From positions 85,965 through 149,964 of the forward strand of contig NZ_SZVW01000025.1 of the NCBI RefSeq assembly GCF_007655005.1: 64,000 nt of DNA. Direction: 5' to 3'. The DNA comes from Streptomyces tibetensis (lineage in GTDB: Bacteria; Actinomycetota; Actinomycetes; Streptomycetales; Streptomycetaceae). The stretch's first letter is position 1; each line of letters opens with the position of its first letter. Shown here in pieces: positions 1 to 7,860 of the stretch. A program made the position numbers and the translations under genes. Under the pieces are notes generated by a model that worked only from the letters and a program-made list of their open reading frames with translations, had not been told where the DNA came from and made no database searches.

Positions 1-55
1 GCCCATACGTCCAACAGAAGAATCCGATGGAATTCAGCGGCTACGCTTCTCAGTC

Positions 56-973
56 ATGGAACTGCGTCACCTGCAGCACTTCGTCGCGGTCGCCGAGGAC
101 CAGCACTTCACCCGCGCGGCGGAACGCCTCTTGGTGTCCCAGTCGGGCCTGTCGGCGTCCATCCGGGCCCTGGAGCGGGAGCTGCAGACGCCGCTGTTCG
201 TCCGCACCACCCGCCGGGTGACGCTCACCCCGGCCGGACGGGCGCTGCTCGGCGAGGCGGAGCGCATCCTCGCGCAGGTCCGCTCGGCGCACGAGGCGGT
301 GGCCGCGGTGCAGGGCGTGCTGCGCGGGATGCTCGCGCTCGGCTCCGAGCAGTGCATCGCCGGGGTGCATGTGGCGGGGCTGCTGGCGGCCTTCCGAAGA
401 CGCCACCCGGACGTGGAGATCTGTCTGCGGCAGGCGGGCTCGGGCGCCCTCGCCGAGGAGGTCGCGGCCGGGCGGCTGGATCTGGCGTTCGCGGTGCGCA
501 CCGCCCAGGAGGACACCGACCAGCTGCGGACCGTGCCGCTGACCTGCGAGCCGATGACCGTGCTGTGTCATCCGAGCCACCGGCTCGCGGCGGCCGGGGC
601 CGCGGTGACGCCGGAGGATCTCGGCGGTGAGGTCTTCGTCGACTTCCATCCGGACTGGGGGCCGCGGCGCACCACCGACGCCGCGTTCGCCGCGGCGGGT
701 GTCCGCCGGAGCGTCGCCCTGGAGGTCAACGACGTGCACAGCCTCCTCGACCTCGTCGACGAGGACCTGGGCATCGCCGTCGTGCCACGTCACTTCCGGC
801 ACAAGCGGGCCTCGCTGACCGCCCTGCCGGTGACGGGCGCCGAAGACGCCGTGTACGAGACGGTGGCCCTGCTCCCGCCCGAGCAGGCGACCAGTCCGGC
901 GGCCCGGGCTCTGATGGGCCTGCTGGAAACAGGGGGTCTGGCACCACCCCAGGAGGGTGTCCACCCCTCCTGA
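56..973 (+). CDS. LysR-family transcriptional regulator
   Basis: A 305-residue protein with the standard LysR layout. An N-terminal winged helix-turn-helix covers residues 1-60 (opening MELRHLQHFVAVAEDQHFTR, then a SQSGLSASIRALE recognition region and LTPAG wing end). A LysR substrate-binding domain covers about 90-290. Full family length. The ATG has no clear Shine-Dalgarno sequence upstream, so the transcript may be nearly leaderless. The next gene, a carotenoid oxygenase, lies 67 bp downstream on the same strand, so the regulator could control it or an unseen divergent gene left of the window. The effector cannot be predicted. Confidence 0.93.
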   Translation: MELRHLQHFVAVAEDQHFTRAAERLLVSQSGLSASIRALERELQTPLFVRTTRRVTLTPAGRALLGEAERILAQVRSAHEAVAAVQGVLRGMLALGSEQCIAGVHVAGLLAAFRRRHPDVEICLRQAGSGALAEEVAAGRLDLAFAVRTAQEDTDQLRTVPLTCEPMTVLCHPSHRLAAAGAAVTPEDLGGEVFVDFHPDWGPRRTTDAAFAAAGVRRSVALEVNDVHSLLDLVDEDLGIAVVPRHFRHKRASLTALPVTGAEDAVYETVALLPPEQATSPAARALMGLLETGGLAPPQEGVHPS

Positions 974-1040
974 CCCGATCCGTCCCGCACAGCAGACTCG
1001 TGACCGTTCCCGAAGGCGACGACGGTCAGGAGCAGGGCAG

Positions 1041-2537
1041 ATGACGGATCCCACACGACGGAACGTGCTGCGCGGGGCAGCGGCGATCACGGCGGCCGGC
1101 GCACTCGTCGGCACCGGCGCCGGGGCCGCCCCGGCCATGGCAGCGCCCGCGGCGCCGCGCCGCTTCCCCTTCCTCGAGGGCGCGTTCGAGCCGGTCACCG
1201 AGGAGCTCACGGCCTTCGACCTTCCGGTCACCGGCCGCGTCCCGCGTGAGCTGAACGGCCGCTACCTGCGCAACGGCCCCAACGTCCTGGGGCTGGAGGA
1301 CCCGCGCGCCCACCACTGGATGCTCGGCGACGGCATGGTGCACGGCGTGCGGCTGCGCGAGGGCCGGGCCGAGTGGTACCGCAACCGCTGGGTGCGCTCC
1401 TCGCAGGTGGCGAAGAAGCTCGGCGAGCCCTACCCGGGTCCCGTGCCGCCGGACGACTTCCCGTGCAACACCCATGTGATCCCTCACCGGGGGCGGATCC
1501 TCGCGCTCCAGGAGAGCGGCCCGCTGCCGTACGAGCTCGACGACGAGCTGAACACCGTCGGCACGTACGACTTCCGGGGCACACTCCAGGGCCCGCTCAC
1601 CGCGCACACCAAGTTCGACGTCCATGCCGACGAGCTGCACGCGATCGCCTACTACCCGACCTGGGACCACGTCCGCCACCTGGTCGTCGGCCCGGCGGGC
1701 CGGGTCGTGCGGACCACGAGGATCCCGGTGGCGGACGCCCCGATGATCCACGACTTCGCGCTCACCGAGCACCACGTGGTGATCCTCGACATGCCGGTCA
1801 CCTTCGACCCGGCGGGCGCCGAGCGCGGCGACCTCGTGCCGTACGTCTGGAACGACGGGCATCCGGCGCGGGTCGGTGTGCTGCCCCGCAAGGGCGGCGC
1901 GGTCCGCTGGTTCGAGGTCGATCCGGTCTACTACTCGCACACCCTCAACGCGTACGAGGAGGGGCCGCACATCGTCGTCGACATGACGAACTTCGACGCG
2001 CCGTTCCTCGTCGCCGGCAACGGCTCGGGCGGCCCCCACACGGCGGGCACCCCCCGGCTCGACCGCTGGACGATCGACCTGCGCCACGGGCGGGTGCGGA
2101 CCAGGACCCTCGACGACCGCCCCCAGGAGTTCCCGCGCGTCAACGAGGCGCTGGTGTCCCGTCGGCACCGGTACGGCTACTCGGCCGCGGCCGCGGAGAT
2201 GTCGCTCGCCTACCAGGCCGTCGACGGCACCCCGCCCGACGGGGCCTTCTCCAACGCGCTCCTCAAGCACGACCTGCTGCGCGGCACCTGCGACGTGCAT
2301 CGGCTGCCCGTCGGCGCGGCGGCGAGCGAGGCCGTGTTCGTGCCGTCCGACCCGGGTGACGGAAGGGCGGCGGAGGACGACGGGTACGCGATCGCGTATG
2401 TGCACAACCCGGACCGCGGGGCGTCGGACCTGGTGATCCTGGCGGCCCAGGACTTCACCGGGGAACCGGTGGCACGGATCCATCTCCCGGGCCGGGTGCC
2501 GCTCGGCTTCCATGGGAGCTGGATTCCCGACGCGTGA
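1041..2537 (+). CDS. Carotenoid oxygenase family protein, Tat-exported
   Basis: A 498-residue member of the carotenoid cleavage dioxygenase / RPE65 family, nonheme Fe(II) enzymes that split polyene or stilbene double bonds. The four-histidine iron site is visible as HADELH, HDFALTEHH, SHTLNAY and the C-terminal LGFHG. The early motif GRYLRNGPN is also typical. The N-terminus TRRNVLRGAAAI followed by an alanine-rich stretch ending near AMA looks like a Tat signal, so the enzyme probably acts outside the membrane. The ATG at 1041 was chosen because it opens the Tat signal; an in-frame ATG at 957 would overlap the LysR gene. The natural substrate is unknown. Confidence 0.9.
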   Translation: MTDPTRRNVLRGAAAITAAGALVGTGAGAAPAMAAPAAPRRFPFLEGAFEPVTEELTAFDLPVTGRVPRELNGRYLRNGPNVLGLEDPRAHHWMLGDGMVHGVRLREGRAEWYRNRWVRSSQVAKKLGEPYPGPVPPDDFPCNTHVIPHRGRILALQESGPLPYELDDELNTVGTYDFRGTLQGPLTAHTKFDVHADELHAIAYYPTWDHVRHLVVGPAGRVVRTTRIPVADAPMIHDFALTEHHVVILDMPVTFDPAGAERGDLVPYVWNDGHPARVGVLPRKGGAVRWFEVDPVYYSHTLNAYEEGPHIVVDMTNFDAPFLVAGNGSGGPHTAGTPRLDRWTIDLRHGRVRTRTLDDRPQEFPRVNEALVSRRHRYGYSAAAAEMSLAYQAVDGTPPDGAFSNALLKHDLLRGTCDVHRLPVGAAASEAVFVPSDPGDGRAAEDDGYAIAYVHNPDRGASDLVILAAQDFTGEPVARIHLPGRVPLGFHGSWIPDA

Positions 2538-2605
2538 TCCCCCTGCGTGTGATTGCGGGCGCGCCCCCCGGCGCGTGATCCCCGGCGATGCGCGATGGTG
2601 GAGCT

Positions 2606-3121
2606 ATGCATGCGAAGGACATCCTCATCGACGGTTTCAGCCGCATCCGCGAAGAAGTCCACGCCACCGTCGAGGGGCTCGGGCCCGACGAGCTGAGCGC
2701 CCGTCCCGCCCCCGACACCAACTCGATCGCCTGGCTGGTCTGGCACCTCACCCGCGTCCAGGACGACCACATGGCCGACGCCTTCGGCCACGACCAGGTC
2801 TGGCTGTCCCAGGACTGGGAGAAGCGCTTCGGTCTTGACCTCCCCCGCCGCGACACGGGCTACGGCCACAGCCCGGCCAAGGTCGCCCGGGTCCGGGTCG
2901 ACTCGGCCGAGCTGCTGACCGGCTACCACGACGCGGTGCACGAGCAGAGCCTGGACGCCCTGCGGGGCCTCGCCGCCAAGGACCTGGAGCGCGTCGTCGA
3001 CGAGCGCTGGGACCCGCCGGTCACCCTGGGCGTCCGGCTGGTCAGCGTCCTGTCCGACGATCTCCAGCACATCGGACAGGCCGCCTACCTGCGGGGACTG
3101 CTTCAGAGCGCGGCGGCGTAA
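2606..3121 (+). CDS. DinB/DUF664-like family protein
   Basis: A 171-residue four-helix-bundle protein of the DinB/DUF664 type, the group that includes mycothiol-dependent enzymes. Likely metal-ligand histidines are in the WHLTRVQDDHM segment and near the C-terminus (DDLQHIGQ). The start at 2606 has GGAG four bases upstream; an ATG at 2588 is possible but adds only six unconserved residues. Its 3' end overlaps the convergent adenosine deaminase by 19 bp, so no separate terminator fits between them. Actinobacterial relatives often use mycothiol as cofactor, but no substrate can be assigned here. Confidence 0.85.
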   Translation: MHAKDILIDGFSRIREEVHATVEGLGPDELSARPAPDTNSIAWLVWHLTRVQDDHMADAFGHDQVWLSQDWEKRFGLDLPRRDTGYGHSPAKVARVRVDSAELLTGYHDAVHEQSLDALRGLAAKDLERVVDERWDPPVTLGVRLVSVLSDDLQHIGQAAYLRGLLQSAAA

Positions 3122-4182
3122 CCGGGCAGCACCACGTCAGCGATGAGTGCGTTGCGCTCGTCGAACGGGACGAACGCGCTCTTGAGGGCATTGACGGTGA
3201 CCGTGCGCAGATCCTCGACGGTCCAGCCCGCCTGCTCGACCAGCAGGGACATCTCACGGGTCATCGTGGTGCCCGACACCAGCCGGTTGTCGGTGTTGAG
3301 GGTGACGCGGAAGCCGAGGTCCTTGAGCGCGGTGATCGGGTGCTCGGCGATGGAGGTGGCGGCGCCCGTCTGGAGGTTGGACGTCGGGCACAGCTCCAGC
3401 GCGATGCGCCGGTCGCGCACCCAGCCCGCGAGCCGGCCGAGCTTGCCCGCCGCGAGGTCCGGGATGTCGTCGGTGATCCGCACGCCGTGCCCGATGCGCT
3501 GGGCGCCGCACACCTGCAAGGCCTGGTGGATGCTGGGCAGGCCGTGCGCCTCTCCGGCGTGGATGGTGAACGGCACGTTCTCGCGGCGCAGGTGCTCGAA
3601 GGCCGCGAGGTGGTCGGCGGGCGGGAAGCCGTCCTCGGCACCGGCGATGTCGAAGCCGACGACGCCGGCGTCGCGGAACGCCACGGCCAGGTCGGCCGCC
3701 TCGCGCACCCGGTCGAACATCCGCATCCCGCACAGCAGGGTGCCGACCCGTACGGGTGTGCCCGCGGCAGCGGCCTTCGCCATGCCCGCCGCGAGGCCCT
3801 CCTGGACGGTCTCCACGACCTCGGCCATGGTCAGCTCGCCGTTGGTGTTCAGCTCGGGGGCGTAGCGCACCTCGCCGTACACGACACCGTCGGCGGCCAG
3901 GTCGAGCACGTACTCCTCGGCCGTGCGCAGCAGGCCCTCGCGGGTCTGCATGACGGCGAGAGTGTGCTCGAAGGTGGCTATGTAGCGCACCAGGTCGCCG
4001 GAGTTGGCTGCCTCGTAGTACCAGGCGGCGAGCTCGTCCGGGTCGGTGGTGGGCAGGGTGTGGCCGACCGCCTCGGCCAGCTCCACCACGGTGGCGGGGC
4101 GCAGACCGCCGTCGAGGTGGTCGTGCAGCACGGCCTTGGGGAGGCGGCGGATCAGGTCGGTGTCTACGCGCGTAGCAGTCAT
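3103..4182 (-). CDS. add: Adenosine deaminase
   Basis: A 359-residue metal-dependent deaminase converting adenosine to inosine (purine salvage, cytosol). The zinc ligands H20 and H22 lie in LHDHLDGGLRP; HAGEAHG carries the third histidine and the catalytic glutamate; GHGVRI and LNTDNR complete the active site. TDN replaces the more usual TDD in the last motif, which also occurs in actinobacterial members. Length is normal. It is followed on the same strand, upstream, by no obvious operon partner; the VOC gene begins 42 bp before it in the same direction and may be co-transcribed. Confidence 0.96.
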   Translation of the reverse strand: MTATRVDTDLIRRLPKAVLHDHLDGGLRPATVVELAEAVGHTLPTTDPDELAAWYYEAANSGDLVRYIATFEHTLAVMQTREGLLRTAEEYVLDLAADGVVYGEVRYAPELNTNGELTMAEVVETVQEGLAAGMAKAAAAGTPVRVGTLLCGMRMFDRVREAADLAVAFRDAGVVGFDIAGAEDGFPPADHLAAFEHLRRENVPFTIHAGEAHGLPSIHQALQVCGAQRIGHGVRITDDIPDLAAGKLGRLAGWVRDRRIALELCPTSNLQTGAATSIAEHPITALKDLGFRVTLNTDNRLVSGTTMTREMSLLVEQAGWTVEDLRTVTVNALKSAFVPFDERNALIADVVLPGYAAAL

Positions 4183-4224
4183 GGCGGTCTTTCCTCGGGC
4201 AGATGGTTCGAAGGGGCGGGAAGG

Positions 4225-4617
4225 TCAGCCGGCGGGCTGCAGCAGGTCCCAGCGATTGCCGTACAGATCCTGGAAGACGGCGACGGTCCCGTACGGCTCG
4301 TGACGCGGGTCCTCCAGGAAGGTCACGCCCGCCGCGGTCATACGGGCGTGGTCGCGGGCGAAGTCGTCGGTGTGCAGGAAGAAGCCGACCCGTCCGCCGG
4401 TCTGGTCACCGACCCGGGCGGCCTGGGTCTCCCCCTTGGCGCGGGCCAGCAGCAGACCGGTGCCGGCCCCCGGGGTGCCGGGTTCGACGACGACCCAGCG
4501 GGACCCGTCGGGCCGGGGCGCGTCCTCGGCGAGCCGGAAGCCGAGGGCGTCGGTATAGAAGCGGATCGCCTCGTCGTAGTCGTCGACGACGAGGGTGACC
4601 AGGGCGATACGTCTCAT
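4225..4617 (-). CDS. VOC (glyoxalase/bleomycin resistance) family protein
   Basis: A 130-residue VOC-fold protein with paired beta-alpha-beta-beta-beta modules: MRRIALVTLVVDDYDEAIRF at the N-terminus and FFLHTDDFARDHARMTAAGV in the second half, ending YGNRWDLLQP. Such proteins bind a divalent metal and act as glyoxalases, dioxygenases or resistance proteins; the substrate is not readable here. The ATG at 4617 begins the conserved fold, although the frame stays open further upstream. It is transcribed divergently from the tautomerase gene, with two palindromes in the 135-bp gap, and probably reads on into add. Confidence 0.9.
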   Translation of the reverse strand: MRRIALVTLVVDDYDEAIRFYTDALGFRLAEDAPRPDGSRWVVVEPGTPGAGTGLLLARAKGETQAARVGDQTGGRVGFFLHTDDFARDHARMTAAGVTFLEDPRHEPYGTVAVFQDLYGNRWDLLQPAG

Positions 4618-4648
4618 CAGGGCCTCTCGGAGCGGGCGGTTGACCGGA

Positions 4649-4668
4649 GAGGTTATACGTAAAACCTC
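4649..4668. promoter_or_regulatory. 20-bp palindrome, putative operator between VOC and tautomerase genes
   Basis: GAGGTTATACGTAAAACCTC reads as a near-perfect palindrome (9 of 10 base pairs symmetrical). It sits 32-51 bp upstream of the VOC start in A/T-richer DNA than the surroundings. This is the size and placement of a MarR/TetR/HxlR-class operator. No regulator gene is adjacent, so the protein that binds it is unknown. Confidence 0.55.
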
Positions 4669-4707
4669 ACGGATGCCAACTACCGGGCCGACTTCCGTGA
4701 GCAGCGT

Positions 4708-4727
4708 TGTAACTACTAGTATGTACA
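4708..4727. promoter_or_regulatory. Palindromic site overlapping the tautomerase promoter region
   Basis: TGTA-AC-TACTAGTA-TG-TACA: an 8-bp perfect core with outer TGTA/TACA arms. It lies 26-45 bp upstream of the tautomerase ATG, and TAGTAT inside it could serve as a -10 element. A repressor here would block the tautomerase promoter. The arrangement resembles HxlR/MarR sites but no regulator gene is nearby. Confidence 0.45.
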
Positions 4728-4752
4728 GTCCCGATCGCCCCCAGGAGGTCCC

Positions 4753-5184
4753 ATGCCTTTCGTCCGCATCGACACGCTCCGCGCCGGGCCCGAGCGCCTG
4801 GCCGCACTCGGCCGTGCCGTGCACGACGCCCTGACCGAGACCATCGGCATCCCGCCCGACGACCGGTTCCAGGTCCTCGTGGACCACGACGGCACGAGCG
4901 GCACCCTGCGCTGCGACGACTACCTCGGCGTACACCGCGACGAGGGCATCGCCTACATCGCGATCACCCTGCGCTCCGGTCGTACGCCCGCACAGAAGCA
5001 GGCGCTGTACCGCCGGACCGCCGAGCTCGCCCACGCGTACGCGGGCACCGAGCCGCGGAACGTGTTCGTCGTGCTGACCGAGAACGAGTCGGCCGACTGG
5101 TCACTGGGCGAGGGCGTGGCGCAGTATCTGGACACGGCCCTGAGCCTGAGGCGGCCTAGTGCTGGGCTGCCGGCCGGTCGGTGA
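4753..5184 (+). CDS. Tautomerase family protein
   Basis: A 143-residue protein of the tautomerase/MIF superfamily, beginning MPFVRIDTL, so processing would expose the Pro1 general base used by these enzymes. It is a double-length (about 130-residue) type and not the 60-70-residue 4-oxalocrotonate type; NVFVVLTENESADWSLGEG is the conserved C-terminal motif. An AGGAGGT ribosome site lies just upstream. The last 10 or so residues run through the 3' end of a convergent broken peptidase gene, so the tail may be recently acquired. The substrate is unknown. Confidence 0.9.
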   Translation: MPFVRIDTLRAGPERLAALGRAVHDALTETIGIPPDDRFQVLVDHDGTSGTLRCDDYLGVHRDEGIAYIAITLRSGRTPAQKQALYRRTAELAHAYAGTEPRNVFVVLTENESADWSLGEGVAQYLDTALSLRRPSAGLPAGR

Positions 5185-5353
5185 GCAGGCCGGCCATGGC
5201 GTGCACGCCGTGGCCGATCGCCCGCTCGTCGGCGGCGAAATCGGGTGTGTGCGGCGCGCCGTTCATCCCCGACTCGGCGTCCGCGACGCCGAGGTGGAAC
5301 TGCGCGCCCGGAGCCTCTTCGAGGTACAGGGCGAAATCCTCTGAGAAGGCTTC
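5156..5353 (-). pseudogene. C-terminal remnant of an M20 family amidohydrolase/peptidase
   Basis: Reading the minus strand gives about 65 residues that match only the C-terminus of M20 metallopeptidases: SEDFALYLEEAPG, then FHLGVADAESG and a HTPDFAADERAIGHGVHAMA segment, with stop at 5156. These supply the metal-ligand HTPDF histidine and dimer-facing helix. The remaining roughly 350 residues are missing. The fragment lies in the same frame as, and directly after, the TGA of the neighbouring small gene, and the junction carries the inverted repeat CTGAGAAG-G-CTTCTCAG at 5341-5357. It is a deletion remnant and not a functional gene. Confidence 0.8.
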
Positions 5354-5632
5354 TCAGGACTCATCATCGATCAGCCCGAAGCCCTCCGGGAACTCTTCCA
5401 GGAACGCGCGGCGAGCCGGGTTGCCCTCGGCGGCTGCCATCTCCCCGACCAGCGCGATCAGCTCCTGTCGTTGATCACTCGGCAGCGTGCTGACCACGTG
5501 CCCAAACCCCTCCATGACCTTGACCGCGTCGTCCTGATCCATCTGCTCGTCCTCGCTGCCGTCGATGAACCACAGGACATCGACCAAAGCCTCGGCCAGG
5601 GCACGAGTCAGAGTCGGGTACGAGGACGTCAC
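5354..5632 (-). CDS. Small conserved hypothetical protein
   Basis: A 92-residue acidic helical protein with no recognised domain. The GTG at 5632 was chosen because GGGAGG lies about seven bases upstream and the composition becomes protein-like from there (TSSYPTLTRALAEALVDVL). The long in-frame extension upstream overlaps the acetyltransferase gene and is a shadow. The C-terminus (EGFGLIDDES) ends exactly where an in-frame M20 peptidase remnant begins, so its last residues or stop may have been created by the deletion that broke that gene. Function unknown. Confidence 0.6.
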   Translation of the reverse strand: MTSSYPTLTRALAEALVDVLWFIDGSEDEQMDQDDAVKVMEGFGHVVSTLPSDQRQELIALVGEMAAAEGNPARRAFLEEFPEGFGLIDDES

Positions 5633-5875
5633 GAGGGCCTCCCGGCGGATCAGCGGCAGAGTCCGGTCATCCCACCACACACCACTGACATCACTGTCCG
5701 GGAGCCTTAAGAGGCCCTTCTCACTGCGGAGGCGGGCGCGTTCGCGGCGTTGGGCGGCCAGGATCCAGGGACAGGACACGACCCGGGATGTCGCCGTGCC
5801 GGATGCGCCCCGGCCGGGAGGCGCAGAGGATGGAAGCGAGAGGTGGGTCGCCGCGCGGGGTGTGCTGAGAAGGGG

Positions 5876-6742
5876 ATGGCGATCGTGGATCTCATACTGC
5901 GCCCGGGCACTGCGGACGATGCCGCAGAGTGCGGAAGGATCTGCTACGAGGCCTTCGCCGGCATCGCCAAGGAGCACGCGTTCCCGCCCGACATCCCGAG
6001 CCCCGACGTGGGTGTCGCGCTGATCGAAGCAGCCCTGACGCACCCGGGTTTCTACAGTGTCGTCGCCGAGCTCGACGGGCGGATCGTGGGCAGCAACTTC
6101 CTCGACGAACGCTCGATCGTCGTCGGGGTCGGGCCCGTCACCGTCGACCCCACCGTGCAGAACGCGGGCGTGGGCCGCCGCCTGATGCTGGACGTGATGG
6201 AGCGGGCCGACGAGCGGGGGGCGCCGGGCATCCGGCTGTTGCAGAGCGGCTACCACAACAGGTCGTTCTCCCTGTACATGAGCCTGGGCTTCGCCCACCG
6301 GGCCACGGTGGCCTGCGTGCAGGGCGCGCCGATCGGGCGCGCGATGCCCGGGTACGAGGTGCGGGAGGCAACGGACGCGGACCTCGGCGCCTGCAACGAC
6401 GTGTGCCGGCAGGTCCACGGCGTGGACCGCGGCGGCGAGGTGGCCGACGCGCTCAAACAGGGCACCGCCCGGGTCGTCGAGCGCGCAGGACGGGTCACGG
6501 GCTACGCCACCGACCTGGCCTTCTTCGCGCACGCCGTGGGCGAGACCGTCCCGGACCTCCAGGCCCTGATCGCGGCGGCCCCGCAGTTCGGCGGTCCCGG
6601 CATCCTCGTACCCGCGGGCGACAGCGCGCTGCTCAGGTGGTGCATGTCCAACGGCCTCAAGGTCGTGCAGCTGATGAGCCTGATGACCATCGGCCTGTAC
6701 AACCGGCCCGACGGGGCTTACCTGCCCTCGATCCTCTACTAG
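5876..6742 (+). CDS. GNAT family N-acetyltransferase, tandem GNAT domains
   Basis: A 288-residue protein with a clear N-terminal GNAT domain (residues 1-140). It shows VTVDPTVQNAGVGRRLM, the acetyl-CoA pyrophosphate-binding QxxGxGxx motif, followed by LLQSGYHNRSFSLYMSLGF. A second, more divergent GNAT-like half covers about 150-288 (YEVREATDADLGACNDVC to the end). Tandem GNATs of this kind often acetylate or bind small molecules, but the substrate is not evident. The ATG at 5876 follows AGAAGGGG closely and starts the first conserved strand. An ATG at 5750 would add 42 unlikely residues. Confidence 0.87.
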   Translation: MAIVDLILRPGTADDAAECGRICYEAFAGIAKEHAFPPDIPSPDVGVALIEAALTHPGFYSVVAELDGRIVGSNFLDERSIVVGVGPVTVDPTVQNAGVGRRLMLDVMERADERGAPGIRLLQSGYHNRSFSLYMSLGFAHRATVACVQGAPIGRAMPGYEVREATDADLGACNDVCRQVHGVDRGGEVADALKQGTARVVERAGRVTGYATDLAFFAHAVGETVPDLQALIAAAPQFGGPGILVPAGDSALLRWCMSNGLKVVQLMSLMTIGLYNRPDGAYLPSILY

Positions 6743-6857
6743 ATGATCGATTTCAAGGGATGCCTGCGGAGGGTGTGGGGTGGGCGGCGGCCGAAGCCAC
6801 CGCGAGACGGTCAGGCGGCGGGCTGCCGGCCCTGGTTGTCGACGTGGCAGCGGGCGG

Positions 6858-7247
6858 TCAGGCGTCAGGGTCGACTTCGGGGTGCGTGAACCGCACGGGC
6901 TTGCCCAGCGACCGGGCGTAGGCGATTTCGGCTCGGGTGCTGTCTCCGATGTAATCGCCGACCACGAGCACCTCGTCAGCGAGCCGGATCTTCGCCCGGT
7001 GCAGGTCGTCGAGTCGAACCTTCAGCGCCTCGGCCTCGGCAGGATCGGACCAGAGTTCGTGCGGCGACTTCATGTCACAGCCCGGTTTGACGACAATCTT
7101 TCCGGCTTTGGTCTCCCGCAGATCGGCCTCGCTCATCTCGGCCATGAAGCGGGTGGAGCCGCAGATCACGACGATACGCGGGAGGCTCAACAGCTTCTTC
7201 GCGTCGGCGAGCTTCTCCTCGGGGGTGAGCGGTTGCGGGTATGACAC
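6858..7247 (-). CDS. Nucleoside 2-deoxyribosyltransferase-like (DUF4406-type) protein
   Basis: A 129-residue protein with a Rossmann-like start IVVICGSTRF and a C-terminal half ADEVLVVGDYIGDSTRAEIAYARSLGKPVRF. This resembles the nucleoside 2-deoxyribosyltransferase/DUF4406 superfamily, in which ST.AEI..A.. lines the nucleoside pocket. The GTG at 7247 is preceded by AGGAGG at good spacing. Members occur in phages, plasmids and chromosomes and are poorly characterised. No phage genes lie nearby. Activity is inferred only from the fold. Confidence 0.7.
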   Translation of the reverse strand: MSYPQPLTPEEKLADAKKLLSLPRIVVICGSTRFMAEMSEADLRETKAGKIVVKPGCDMKSPHELWSDPAEAEALKVRLDDLHRAKIRLADEVLVVGDYIGDSTRAEIAYARSLGKPVRFTHPEVDPDA

Positions 7248-7330
7248 TGGTTCCTCCTGGTGATGCGGTCCAAGGGGTGCCGGGAACAGATCGTCCAGGA
7301 CGTGCGGCCCCGGACGCCAGGCGGAAGACG

Positions 7331-7351
7331 CGGTCCCCGGGCCTAGGACCG
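7331..7351. promoter_or_regulatory. Inverted repeat upstream of the PPOX-type protein
   Basis: CGGTCC-N9-GGACCG, centred about 54 bp upstream of the ATG at 7395. Six-base perfect arms in a G/C-rich interval; the GGTCC/GGACC layout loosely recalls stress or dormancy boxes of actinobacteria, but the match is too short to name a regulator. Confidence 0.3.
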
Positions 7352-7394
7352 TGGCCCGAGGCGCCGGGCGCCGCCGCTCGCTACCGTCGCGTCC

Positions 7395-7853
7395 ATGACG
7401 ATCAACGAGCCACCCCGCACCCCCGAGCAGCGCAAGGCCGACCTGCTGGGCCGCCTGGAGCGGGAGATCGACATCTGGGTCGCGACGGCGGATGCCGGAG
7501 GGATCCCCTGCCTGGTGCCGCTGTGGTTCGTGTGGCACGACGAAGCGGTGTGGCTGTGCACCCGGCTGACCAACCCCACCGGCCGCAGTCTGCGGGACGG
7601 TGCGCAGGCCCGGCTGGCCTTCGGGGACACCCGGGACGTCGTACTCGTCGACGGTGAGGTGCGGACCTACCCGATGCGGGAGGCGCCGTCGGCGGCGGCC
7701 GAGGCGTTTCGCGCGAAGACCGGCTGGGATCCGCGCACGGACCACGCGTCGTACGCGTTCTTCCGGGTGCGGCCGCGGGCGGTGCAGGCGTGGTGCGAGC
7801 AGCACGAGCTGCCCCGCAGGCACCTCATGCGGGAGGGCGCCTGGGCCGTGTAA
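7395..7853 (+). CDS. Pyridoxamine 5'-phosphate oxidase (PPOX) family protein
   Basis: A 152-residue split-barrel flavin- or F420-binding protein. Strand pattern IDIWVATADAGGIPCLVPLWF, then WLCTRLTNPTGRSLRDGAQARLAF and VDGEVRTYP, matches the PPOX fold in which the TRLTNPTGR segment contacts the cofactor phosphate. Relatives are pyridoxine oxidases, heme-degrading proteins and F420-dependent reductases; the subgroup cannot be fixed by eye. It ends eight bases before the convergent aldo/keto reductase stop. Confidence 0.85.
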   Translation: MTINEPPRTPEQRKADLLGRLEREIDIWVATADAGGIPCLVPLWFVWHDEAVWLCTRLTNPTGRSLRDGAQARLAFGDTRDVVLVDGEVRTYPMREAPSAAAEAFRAKTGWDPRTDHASYAFFRVRPRAVQAWCEQHELPRRHLMREGAWAV

Positions 7854-7860
7854 ATGTCGC

